Shown here: positions 1 through 8,599 of the stretch, piece by piece
Position numbering within the stretch: position 1 is the stretch's first letter
How the letters are laid out: each line of letters opens with the position of its first letter
NCBI GenBank assembly: GCA_024637215.1
Contig: JAGXFM010000001.1
Span: forward strand, 1-60,656
Source of the DNA: Sulfuricurvum sp.
GTDB lineage: Bacteria > Campylobacterota > Campylobacteria > Campylobacterales > Sulfurimonadaceae
Direction: 5' to 3'
Length of the DNA: 60,656 nt
The notes under the pieces: generated by a model
Seen by the model: only the letters and a program-made list of their open reading frames with translations
Database searches by the model: none
Told to the model about the DNA's origin: nothing
Translations under genes and position numbers: made by a program

Positions 1-13
1 GTAATGCCCACCA
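1..13 (+). tRNA. 3' end of a tRNA gene truncated by the window edge (acceptor 3' strand + ACCA)
   Basis: gtAATGCCCACCA looks like a 3' acceptor strand plus discriminator and CCA, directly upstream of a tRNA array. Confidence 0.5.
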
Positions 14-63
14 TTTTTATACAGAGTCACAACAACAGAAAGTTTATCTTTCTTCTAGCACAT

Positions 64-140
64 GCGGTGGTAGTTCAGTTGGTTAGAATGCCTGCCTGTC
101 ACGCAGGAGGTCGCGGGTTCGAGTCCCGTCCGCTGCGCCA
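64..140 (+). tRNA. tRNA-Asp(GTC), variant acceptor stem
   Basis: Cloverleaf: GCGGTGG...CCGCTGC acceptor with two G:U pairs, anticodon loop CTGTCAC, T-loop TTCGAGT, encoded GCCA. Confidence 0.93.
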
Positions 141-172
141 TATGTTATTTCGATTTTTTACGCACAATACAC

Positions 173-248
173 GGGAGTTTAGCTCAGTTGGTAGAGCGCT
201 ACCCTTACAAGGTAGATGTCACAAGTTCGAGTCTTGTAATTCCCACCA
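173..248 (+). tRNA. tRNA-Val(TAC)
   Basis: GGGAGTT...AATTCCC acceptor, anticodon loop CTTACAA, T-loop TTCGAGT, ACCA end. Confidence 0.95.
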
Positions 249-260
249 TTCGTTTAGGTT

Positions 261-337
261 GCAGCGGTAGTTCAGTTGGTTAGAATGCCTGCCTGTCACG
301 CAGGAGGTCGCGGGTTCGAGTCCCGTCCGCTGCGCCA
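261..337 (+). tRNA. tRNA-Asp(GTC)
   Basis: GCAGCGG...CCGCTGC fully Watson-Crick acceptor, anticodon GTC; identical to 71-140 over the last 70 nt. Confidence 0.96.
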
Positions 338-406
338 CCTTTACTTCTCTCTTTTTTCATAAATCAAAAAAAATGCGCTTTGTTTTATCTGTGTTATCAT
401 ACAGCT

Positions 407-991
407 ATGAAATTAAAACTTTTCCTTTTTCTTCTTTATATAGCCATTTGGTTTTACTTGGCAATTGATCCTTGGTATCGTGATGACTGGTTACTTGAAA
501 ATATCCTTGTATTTGCCGCTTTACCGATTTTAATCTGGAGTGATCGCCATCTTCACCTTTCAAATAAAAGTATTTGGATGCTCTTTCTTTTTTTCGTTTT
601 GCATGCCATCGGCGCTCATTACACCTACAGCGAAATGCCGTTTTTTTCTCCCATTACCGAGCTTTTCGGATTTGAGCGAAACCATTACGACCGTATAGTC
701 CACTTTTTATTCGGCTTTTTACTTTTTTTACCCTTTTATGAGTTGTTTAGCTCATTTGAAAAATCAGCAAAAAACACTTTTATTTTTACCTTTATTTTTT
801 TGATTGCTGCATCAGGCCTTTATGAAGTGATAGAATGGATCGCCACACAAATGACCCATGCAGATCTTGGAACAGCTTTTTTAGGAAGTCAAGGGGATGA
901 ATGGGATGCACAAAAAGATATGGCGTGCGGATATCTCGGAACGCTGGTTTCAGCAGCCGTATACTATCGTACAATTATTCCGAAACGTTAA
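407..991 (+). CDS. DUF2238 / YjdF-like inner membrane protein
   Basis: Multi-TM ORF with IDPWYRDDWLLEN and DxxVHFxFGFLLxxPxxE motifs; ATG at 407 preferred to 380. Confidence 0.75.
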   Translation: MKLKLFLFLLYIAIWFYLAIDPWYRDDWLLENILVFAALPILIWSDRHLHLSNKSIWMLFLFFVLHAIGAHYTYSEMPFFSPITELFGFERNHYDRIVHFLFGFLLFLPFYELFSSFEKSAKNTFIFTFIFLIAASGLYEVIEWIATQMTHADLGTAFLGSQGDEWDAQKDMACGYLGTLVSAAVYYRTIIPKR

Positions 992-1006
992 TGCGTTGCA
1001 ACCATT

Positions 1007-1441
1007 TTATTTTGCCAACTCTACATTATAAATTTGGCCGTTTCGCTTAATAATTTTTATCCGTTGACCAACTCCGAATTCGGTCCCTTTTGAAATCACA
1101 ATCACCTCTTGTTTATCATCCAAAGTGACCGACAACTCCTGTGCATTCGATTTTCCGATTTCATTTCCGGCATATAAACCGACCAATCCACCCGCTAACA
1201 TCGTTAAAATAGAACCTCTTCCACCGCCCATGGTAGAACCGATCACCGCTCCGCTAATACCACCTATAGCAGTGCCGCCACCCGAATCTTTTACTACAAC
1301 AGCTTTAACATCGGTAATAACTCCCGATTGCGCTGTCAATATATATTTCGAAGCATCTGATTCAACAACCGGTACTCCAGATTGTGCACAACCACCTAAC
1401 ATTACCATACTCACAAAGGCTACAGTAGCTAATACTTTCAT
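1007..1441 (-). CDS. Glycine-zipper outer membrane lipoprotein (SlyB/Pcp-like)
   Basis: Lipobox LGGC, glycine-zipper GGTAIGGISGAVIGSTMGGG. Confidence 0.75.
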   Translation of the reverse strand: MKVLATVAFVSMVMLGGCAQSGVPVVESDASKYILTAQSGVITDVKAVVVKDSGGGTAIGGISGAVIGSTMGGGRGSILTMLAGGLVGLYAGNEIGKSNAQELSVTLDDKQEVIVISKGTEFGVGQRIKIIKRNGQIYNVELAK

Positions 1442-1484
1442 GATATCCCCTTTTCTTTATTCTATCACTCTTTTATGAATAGGG

Positions 1485-2822
1485 TTATATTTTCCGTGCC
1501 ACGCTCCCTTTGGGATGTTCATACCAGCCCGGATCACTGTAATCGCCTTTTGGCTGGTTTTTGCGTACCTTTACGAGGGTAAACATCCCTCCCATTTCAA
1601 TCGGGCCGAACGGCCCTCGCCCACTCATCATCGGCAAGGTATTTTCAGGAAGCTTCATCCCCATCTCCACCATATCTTGCATCTCTGCCATCCCGTTTTT
1701 TCCCATCGGCATGTACATATAATCGGGCATTAGATCGCTGATTTTTTCGGTGAGATCATCTTGCTTCACTCCAAGCATATTTGGAATACTGTGCCCCATC
1801 GGACCCATCGTATGATGTGACTTATGGCAATGCAGAGACCAATCCCCCTCTTCAGTGGCTACAAATTCAAATGCCCTCACTTGTCCCACCCCGACGTCGA
1901 TGGTAACTTCAGGCCAACGTGCCCCTTTTGGAACCCATCCCCCATCGGTACATGTCACCTCAAATGTATGTCCATGCATATGAATCGGATGGTTCGTCAT
2001 TGTCAAATTCCCGACACGGATACGGACACGATCGCCTACTCGGACATTCATCGAATCGATCCCGGGAAATACTCGGGAGTTAAAACTCCAAATATTAAAC
2101 TCAGTCATGGTTGAAGGGTTAGGTGTATAAGTACCCGGTGCCACATCATAGCTCGCTAACAAAAAACAAAAATCGCGATCGACACGATGTTCTAGCCCCT
2201 TCTTCGGATGAACGATAAACATTCCCATCGCCCCCATCGCCATCTGTACCATCTCATCCGCATGAGGATGATACATAAAAGTTCCACTTTGACGAAGGGT
2301 AAACTCATAGACATAGGTTTCACCCGGGGCTATCTGCGGCTGGGTCAATCCCCCTACCCCATCCATTCCGTTAGGAAGGATTAATCCGTGCCAATGAATT
2401 GTCGTATGTTCGCTAAGCTTATTTGTGACAATCAGCCGTATCCGATCTCCCTCAACCGCTTCAATCGTCGGTCCCGGAGAGGTACCGTTGTATCCCCAAC
2501 AATTTACGACCATACCGGGGGCAAACTCACGAACAACCGGTTCAGCAATGAGATGAAACTCTTTGACCCCCTCTTTCATTTCATACGGGAGACTCCATCC
2601 GTTGAGTGTTACGACGGGATTATAATTTTTCCCCTCTTTCGGAGTAATAAGCGTGGCAGGAGAAAGTACCCGTTTCGGATTTTTAACAAAGGTAAGTTGA
2701 CGTTTTTTACTCCCGTGTGCCACATGGTCATGTTCGGATGCTTTGAGATTAGGGCTGAGTGCCGCGGATGCGATCAATGCCACACCCAAACCCAAAAAAT
2801 TGCGTCTATCGTGTCCCATCAA
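1485..2822 (-). CDS. Multicopper oxidase (CopA/CueO-like)
   Basis: HWHG, HPHADE, HPIHMHGH, HCHKSHH copper motifs; twin-arginine-like RRNFLG start; Met-rich C-terminus. Confidence 0.9.
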   Translation of the reverse strand: MMGHDRRNFLGLGVALIASAALSPNLKASEHDHVAHGSKKRQLTFVKNPKRVLSPATLITPKEGKNYNPVVTLNGWSLPYEMKEGVKEFHLIAEPVVREFAPGMVVNCWGYNGTSPGPTIEAVEGDRIRLIVTNKLSEHTTIHWHGLILPNGMDGVGGLTQPQIAPGETYVYEFTLRQSGTFMYHPHADEMVQMAMGAMGMFIVHPKKGLEHRVDRDFCFLLASYDVAPGTYTPNPSTMTEFNIWSFNSRVFPGIDSMNVRVGDRVRIRVGNLTMTNHPIHMHGHTFEVTCTDGGWVPKGARWPEVTIDVGVGQVRAFEFVATEEGDWSLHCHKSHHTMGPMGHSIPNMLGVKQDDLTEKISDLMPDYMYMPMGKNGMAEMQDMVEMGMKLPENTLPMMSGRGPFGPIEMGGMFTLVKVRKNQPKGDYSDPGWYEHPKGSVARKI

Positions 2823-4162
2823 AGTTTTCCCCCTATCGTGTATTCTAAATCTGCTTGTGCTTTTTGGTACTCTCCCAACGCATCAAGTGCTTCCATTTTT
2901 GCCTCACCGGCTCGTCGCTGATCTTCAAGCAACTCATAAATACCGTCCAACATTCCGTTATAAAAAAGCTGCGTCTCTTCCAAAATCTGTTGATTTAGTA
3001 TCACAATTGTCTCGTCATAGGTACGGGAAATGTCGTATGCGTAATGAAATTTCGCATATCCTTCACGCACTTCAGAGCGAATATTGGTAGCTGTTTCCAT
3101 TAGACGATGAACGTTTTGATTGTAAATTGCTTGAGCCTTACTCACCCGAGCTTGTCCGAAATCAAAAATTGGAATAGGAAGTTTTATCCCAAAAGTATTG
3201 AACCGTTTTTCATCAGTTGTTTTTTCACTCTCGACTGAAAGTTCTAACTCGCTCAAAAGCCGTGTATTTGAGGTATACCCCGCTTGTACCGCTGCATAAT
3301 CGACCGCTTTCATCGCACCTTGCATATCAAGCCGGTTCATAATTGCACGTTTTTCCAATCCTGATTCCGAGACTGTAGAGTCAAGGCGTCGTAAAGGCTC
3401 AGTACTCAATGAATAATGGGTTTGCGCTCCGTAAAGCCCAAGCATTTTATTCAATGTTTCCCGTGCCGATCCGTTCTCACGAGAGAGTTTAATAAATTCT
3501 ATGCGAGAGTGCTCATAACTCTCTTGAATTTTTAGCATATCTCGCTTAGAGAGATTACCTGCGGTGTATTGACGAGCCGCAAGTTGGAGAGCAGCTTCAT
3601 GCGACTTCAAAATTGACCGATACAATACAACTTTTTCTTCAGCCAAACGCGCCTCAACATAGCTCTTTTTTACATCCCGTACCGTACGTAAAACAGTGTT
3701 AGCCACAAGTGCTTTTGTCTCTTCAAATGCCAGCCCGCTCAATTCGCGACGCAAAGGAATCCAAAGAAGATCCAAAAATGCCATTTCTACGCTTAGCGTA
3801 GAAGTAGTCACCCCATTACTGCGGCCGATACTGTAACCTAAGAGGGGATTTTGCATCAATCCCGCTTCGACCAATTCACTTTGTGCAATGCCGATCTCTT
3901 CGTAGGTTTGTTGTAAGGAACGGTTATTAATCAGCATAATACGAACTGCATTCTCTTGTGTCACAGGCTTCGAAAGGAGTAATGCGACACTCTCATCTAC
4001 ACTCACAGACTCTTGCTGTGTTTTAATCCATTGAAGATTTTTCACTCCTCGCTCTGACGTCATTTGATTTACCGAATCAAATGCTTCCTGTTGAGAAACA
4101 GTAGAACATCCCCAAAGGGATAAAAGTACTACGAATGATACGCTCAGGTGATTTAGAACCAT
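2819..4162 (-). CDS. TolC-family outer membrane efflux protein
   Basis: Lipobox-like LWGCS, paired coiled-coil OEP repeats; start chosen at internal ATG 4162. Confidence 0.85.
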   Translation of the reverse strand: MVLNHLSVSFVVLLSLWGCSTVSQQEAFDSVNQMTSERGVKNLQWIKTQQESVSVDESVALLLSKPVTQENAVRIMLINNRSLQQTYEEIGIAQSELVEAGLMQNPLLGYSIGRSNGVTTSTLSVEMAFLDLLWIPLRRELSGLAFEETKALVANTVLRTVRDVKKSYVEARLAEEKVVLYRSILKSHEAALQLAARQYTAGNLSKRDMLKIQESYEHSRIEFIKLSRENGSARETLNKMLGLYGAQTHYSLSTEPLRRLDSTVSESGLEKRAIMNRLDMQGAMKAVDYAAVQAGYTSNTRLLSELELSVESEKTTDEKRFNTFGIKLPIPIFDFGQARVSKAQAIYNQNVHRLMETATNIRSEVREGYAKFHYAYDISRTYDETIVILNQQILEETQLFYNGMLDGIYELLEDQRRAGEAKMEALDALGEYQKAQADLEYTIGGKL

Positions 4163-4353
4163 TTTGCACTTCCATGCCCTGTCGTATTTTGATCCTCTTT
4201 TTGGACACACCCTTCATCAGCGACCTCTACAGGAGGAGGAGGTGAAACGTAAACACTTTTCCCTTCCGAAGCATCAGGTGATGCAGGAGAATTTTTTACC
4301 TCTTTAGCACTTACGCCGATCACTAAAAGTAATGCAATAAGAATGCGGCTCAT
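4153..4353 (-). CDS. Small secreted hypothetical protein in copper cluster
   Basis: 66 aa with signal peptide; overlaps both neighbours (4-nt overlap with upstream gene). Confidence 0.6.
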   Translation of the reverse strand: MSRILIALLLVIGVSAKEVKNSPASPDASEGKSVYVSPPPPVEVADEGCVQKEDQNTTGHGSAKWF

Positions 4354-4676
4354 TTAGCCATCTTTACGATGATATTTTTTCCATCTTTTTGAATAAACTC
4401 AAAATTGACTCGATCTCCCACTTCCAACGGATGTGTCAAATCGTGATCGATTACCTCAAATTGCATGTTCATAGAGGGCCATTTAAGCTCAGCAATCGGA
4501 TCGTGGAAAATCCGTAAACTCTCGTGATTGGCAGCAATGGATTTTACGGTTCCGCTGGCATGAATTGTTTTAGAACTTATATTTGCTGAGGAAGAATGGT
4601 CGTGGTGCTCATCCCCCATTCCCATTAATGGTGAAAGAGAGAGGGATAAAACTAAAATGAGAGGTGAAAACTTCAT
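4350..4676 (-). CDS. CusF-like periplasmic copper-binding protein
   Basis: GTVKSIAANHESLRIFHDPIAELKWPSMNMQFEV... CusF-like W..M.M core; His-rich N-term. Confidence 0.85.
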   Translation of the reverse strand: MKFSPLILVLSLSLSPLMGMGDEHHDHSSSANISSKTIHASGTVKSIAANHESLRIFHDPIAELKWPSMNMQFEVIDHDLTHPLEVGDRVNFEFIQKDGKNIIVKMAK

Positions 4677-4760
4677 AATAAACTCCTTTTTAAACAGTTT
4701 AACGGAGTTCTTTGTATTTTATATCAATATAATATTAATGATATTAATACTTCCCTTCTT

Positions 4761-5075
4761 CTATTCTCCGCTATTTGAATAAACACGAACCAAATCACTC
4801 CGCTTCACATTTTTAGATGCGGAAGAGAGTTCACTCAACTGTTCGGAACTCATTCCAAACCCTTCGCTATTCGCATAAAGCGTTGAAGATTTAATCTCTG
4901 TCTGAAGTTGATCAAACGAATTATTCTTCTCTACCGGATTCTGGGCTTCCGTTTCTACTTTAGCCTCTTCTTTTTGGTTCTGTTGGGACTCTTCTTGTTT
5001 CATTGTCGGATCAGGCTGACCCACTTGAAAAGGTTGAGAATAAGGACTTTGAAAAAGATAGGAACTGACGGTCAT
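4761..5075 (-). CDS. Hypothetical protein (104 aa, Gln/Glu-rich)
   Basis: ORF with GGAGGT ribosome binding site. Confidence 0.55.
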   Translation of the reverse strand: MTVSSYLFQSPYSQPFQVGQPDPTMKQEESQQNQKEEAKVETEAQNPVEKNNSFDQLQTEIKSSTLYANSEGFGMSSEQLSELSSASKNVKRSDLVRVYSNSGE

Positions 5076-5138
5076 GGTACACCTCCGTATTTGGAAAATT
5101 TACATCCAAATAGCACAAAATAAGATTAAATACTTAAA

Positions 5139-5708
5139 TTAAAAAATACTCCGACCTAATACGTTGTAAAACTGTTCCAGATTTTCAACACTCCCCTCAA
5201 TCTTGAAAACAGCTCCCTTCTCACCGAATGTTTTTTCAATACAGCGAATCGCTTTTTGAGACATTTCATATTCGATCATAGAAACATTGGAGTAATGACA
5301 TTCAATGCTCTTTATCATCAATTTTTCATACGGGTAGAAAACGGCTTGCGAATATGCCGCATTTGCCGCTTCCGCATAGGCACGAACCAGTCCTCCGGGT
5401 CCAAGCTTCGTACCTCCGAAATAGCGTACCGTGATAATCGCGGCATTAATGAGTTCATGCCCTTGTAATACGGCGAGAGTCGGTTTTCCTGAGGTCCCTT
5501 TGGGCTCGCCGTCATCACCGCTATATTCAACGATCTGATCAAACTCATTGAGATAACGATAAGCACTCACCCAATGGACGGCTTTAGGGTGTTCGGATCG
5601 AAGATGCACCATCTGTTCCTCATACATCACGATGGGCATTAGATACGCAAGAAATTTAGACCCTTTAATCTCGATCGTATCTGTACTTATTGCATTTACC
5701 GTGACCAT
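5139..5708 (-). CDS. YigZ/IMPACT family protein
   Basis: GSKFLAYLMP, DDGEPKGTSGKP, VRYFGGTKLGPGGLVRAY motifs. Confidence 0.93.
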   Translation of the reverse strand: MVTVNAISTDTIEIKGSKFLAYLMPIVMYEEQMVHLRSEHPKAVHWVSAYRYLNEFDQIVEYSGDDGEPKGTSGKPTLAVLQGHELINAAIITVRYFGGTKLGPGGLVRAYAEAANAAYSQAVFYPYEKLMIKSIECHYSNVSMIEYEMSQKAIRCIEKTFGEKGAVFKIEGSVENLEQFYNVLGRSIF

Positions 5709-5747
5709 TTCTCCCCTTTTTTCCCACTACCATTATATAATACCATC

Positions 5748-6737
5748 ATGAAAATCTCCCCTCACCGATCTCTTCTAAAATGGTATCAGCTTAACGGCCG
5801 TCATGACTTGCCGTGGCGCACGACCGATAATCCCTATCACATTTATCTCAGCGAAATAATGCTCCAACAAACACAGGTCAAAACTGTCCTAGAGCGGTTC
5901 TATTTTCCCTTCCTAGAAGCCTTTCCTACACTCGCCGATGTAGCTGCTTCCGAGCTTGATGATGTCCTAAAAAAATGGGAAGGATTAGGCTACTACACAC
6001 GTGCACGCAATCTTCATCATGCCGCCCGTCAATGCGGAGGAAATTTACCAAACAACGCCCATGATCTCATCCAACTTAGCGGTGTCGGACGTTCCACCGC
6101 CCACGCCATCGCCGCCTTTGCGTACAAAGAGGCTCTACCGATACTCGATGCTAACGTCAAACGGATTTTACACCGTTATTTTGCCCTCACTGCACGCAAT
6201 GAAAAAAAATTGTGGGAATATGCCTATATCCTATTTGATCCTCACCATCCGTTTGAATACAATCAAGCAATGATGGATATAGGGGCGACGGTATGCCTCT
6301 CTAAAAAGCCCCTCTGCACTCTTTGTCCGCTAGAGCATACGTGTCAAGGCAAATCTGATCCGCTCTCTTATCCTGAGGCTAAAATACCGAAAATAAAACC
6401 GATTCGCCAATGTTCCATCATACTGCATCAACGTGAAAAACGGTACGCTCTACAGCAACGCTCCGGCCGTTTTTTACATGGGTTATGGGGATTTTCCGAA
6501 GTCGAAACCAAAGTTATACACGGCGAGTATCTAGGTCATATCACACAACACTACTCTCATTTTACACTTGAAGCCGAAGTCTATCAGAGTGATGAAGAGC
6601 TGATGGATGAAACCTTTGAGTGGTTCCTTCTCTCTGAAATAGCTTCACTTTCCCTAAGTCGTGCCGACCATAAAGCTATTGAGTTATTACGGTATAATCT
6701 GAAAAAAGAGGGGGATAGAGATGCTAAAATCCATTAA
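5748..6737 (+). CDS. mutY: A/G-specific adenine glycosylase
   Basis: HhH-GPD LPWR, EIMLQQTQVKTV, LxxLxGVGRSTAHAI; 4Fe-4S CxxxxxxCxxCxxxxxC. Confidence 0.95.
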   Translation: MKISPHRSLLKWYQLNGRHDLPWRTTDNPYHIYLSEIMLQQTQVKTVLERFYFPFLEAFPTLADVAASELDDVLKKWEGLGYYTRARNLHHAARQCGGNLPNNAHDLIQLSGVGRSTAHAIAAFAYKEALPILDANVKRILHRYFALTARNEKKLWEYAYILFDPHHPFEYNQAMMDIGATVCLSKKPLCTLCPLEHTCQGKSDPLSYPEAKIPKIKPIRQCSIILHQREKRYALQQRSGRFLHGLWGFSEVETKVIHGEYLGHITQHYSHFTLEAEVYQSDEELMDETFEWFLLSEIASLSLSRADHKAIELLRYNLKKEGDRDAKIH

Positions 6738-7161
6738 AAATTACTTTTTTAGCGCATTTCGAGAAATTTTTGTCTATCATCACTCTTCATTGGAATTTCG
6801 TGCCAAAACCTATGCTGTTCTCATTGCCAGTTCCCACGAACCGCTCAGTAATTATCAAAGTACCTTAAATGAAATTGCTTCTGAAATCTATTCTGAACCC
6901 GATCGTGCCAGTGCACTGGTCATTACGGTAAAAGAGTATCTAAAAAATATCCATATTAAAAAGCAGAGGGGAGAAGAGGCATTACTTATTGAAGTTATTC
7001 GAGAACTTCGTCAAGTCCCCCGTTACGCACTTAAAATCGAGCCTGAACATCTTACACGTTTACAATCGTGCACGAATGATGAAGATTCTGTCATCTATCA
7101 AGATCGCCTGATCGATTTTTTAGAACAAAAGCGGCTTGAATATCGAGAGCTTAAACGTTAA
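6721..7161 (+). CDS. Hypothetical protein
   Basis: 146 aa ORF overlapping mutY end. Confidence 0.6.
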   Translation: MLKSIKNYFFSAFREIFVYHHSSLEFRAKTYAVLIASSHEPLSNYQSTLNEIASEIYSEPDRASALVITVKEYLKNIHIKKQRGEEALLIEVIRELRQVPRYALKIEPEHLTRLQSCTNDEDSVIYQDRLIDFLEQKRLEYRELKR

Positions 7162-7909
7162 AACGTTTCGGATCAAAGAAAGTATCATCACTGATATGCC
7201 CGAATGCAGAGTTAATGGATACGAAAAGATCCGGATATTTCTCTTCCATTTCATGAAGCATTGTTTTCATCGAAGCACGGGCATGAGGCATTTTTACATC
7301 AAACCGCATCGAAGGGCACGCTTCATCCCCGATAGTCGGCATCTCATTTTCCAAAGCACATGCGGCAAGCTGACGTTCACGCAGCTGTATCAACGGACGA
7401 ATAACCATTAACCCGTTTCCCGCTTTGTATTTTGGTGCAAGAGCTCTCATATGACCGTTGTAAATCAGATTCATAAAAAAGCTCTCTGCCGTATCATCGA
7501 GATGATGTCCGAGAGCCACTTTATTGCATCCGTATTCAACTGCTGCACTGTACAGGGCACCACGCCGCATACGGGAAAAAAAACTGCAAAACGAAGAGTT
7601 TTGACGAATCTTTTCTCCCGCGATCTCATAGGTATTGGTCTCATAAATTTTATGCGGAATATCATACGTCGCACAGTGATTTATAAGTGCGGAGAAATCT
7701 TCACCCATCCCGTAGGTCACGGTTACTGCAATAATTTCAAATTTAAACGGAGCACGCCGCTGCTGTTCGCGCATCGCGTGTACCATAGTCAGTGAATCTT
7801 TCCCGCCGCTCAAACCGACAAGAATTTTATCACCCTCTTCGATAAGACCAAATTCGGCATTGGTTCGACCGATTTGGCGCATAATCTTTTTACTAAGCTT
7901 AATCCCCAA
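7151..7909 (-). CDS. ttcA: tRNA 2-thiocytidine biosynthesis protein TtcA
   Basis: SGGKDSLTM PP-loop, C-x2-C-like CSFFSRMRRG, HHLDD. Confidence 0.9.
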   Translation of the reverse strand: MGIKLSKKIMRQIGRTNAEFGLIEEGDKILVGLSGGKDSLTMVHAMREQQRRAPFKFEIIAVTVTYGMGEDFSALINHCATYDIPHKIYETNTYEIAGEKIRQNSSFCSFFSRMRRGALYSAAVEYGCNKVALGHHLDDTAESFFMNLIYNGHMRALAPKYKAGNGLMVIRPLIQLRERQLAACALENEMPTIGDEACPSMRFDVKMPHARASMKTMLHEMEEKYPDLFVSINSAFGHISDDTFFDPKRFNV

Positions 7910-8591
7910 GATGCTCTACCATTGTCAAAATAAATTTAGCACTTACTTTCGCCGAACTCTTTAAAAATGTATCGAAATCCATCCCTGCATCGCCGTCCGC
8001 CGTATCACTGATGGCACGGAGAACAAAAAACGGAACGTTGAAATTATGACACACACATGCCACACTCGCCCCTTCCATCTCCAATGCATCGGCTTTAAAC
8101 GTTGCCTCAATCCATGCTTTTCTCTCAGCTGATGCAACAAACTGATCGCCTGTCGCGATAATCCCCTCTTTTACTTTTACACTCAAATCTGCCGCTACTT
8201 TCGACGCAATGGCTAAAAGTGATTTATCCGCCTCGATCATAACCGAACCTTCAGGGATAAAACCGAAAGGGTGTCCAAACGCTGTAATATCAACATCATG
8301 CTGACACAAGGCACTCGCCATAACAAGATCACCGATTTTCAAATCTTTACTTATCCCCCCTGCTACTCCGCTAAAAAGAAGTTTTTCTGCATGAAAACGT
8401 TCAATCATTACCGATGCGGTAATCGCAGAGAATACTTTTCCTATTTTTGAATAAGCAATAACAAGTTCATGTCCTCCGTACGTGCATTCGTAAAAAACAT
8501 TTCCGGCATGTTCAATGGTCGTATAATTACCGACCGTTTCCAAAATTGGATCAATCTCTTCGCGCATTGCGCCCATGATGGCTATTTTCAT
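7899..8591 (-). CDS. mtnN: 5'-methylthioadenosine/S-adenosylhomocysteine nucleosidase
   Basis: MKIAIMGAMREEI, SGVAGG, DALEMEGASVA, RAISDTAD. Confidence 0.95.
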   Translation of the reverse strand: MKIAIMGAMREEIDPILETVGNYTTIEHAGNVFYECTYGGHELVIAYSKIGKVFSAITASVMIERFHAEKLLFSGVAGGISKDLKIGDLVMASALCQHDVDITAFGHPFGFIPEGSVMIEADKSLLAIASKVAADLSVKVKEGIIATGDQFVASAERKAWIEATFKADALEMEGASVACVCHNFNVPFFVLRAISDTADGDAGMDFDTFLKSSAKVSAKFILTMVEHLGD

Positions 8592-8599
8592 TTTTTTCC

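Noticed and set aside
4-270. 88-aa ORF at window start
   Set aside because: Lies across the tRNA array; not a protein gene.
2388-2921. 177-aa ORF antisense to the multicopper oxidase
   Set aside because: Antisense shadow ORF; MCO motifs clearly define the true strand.
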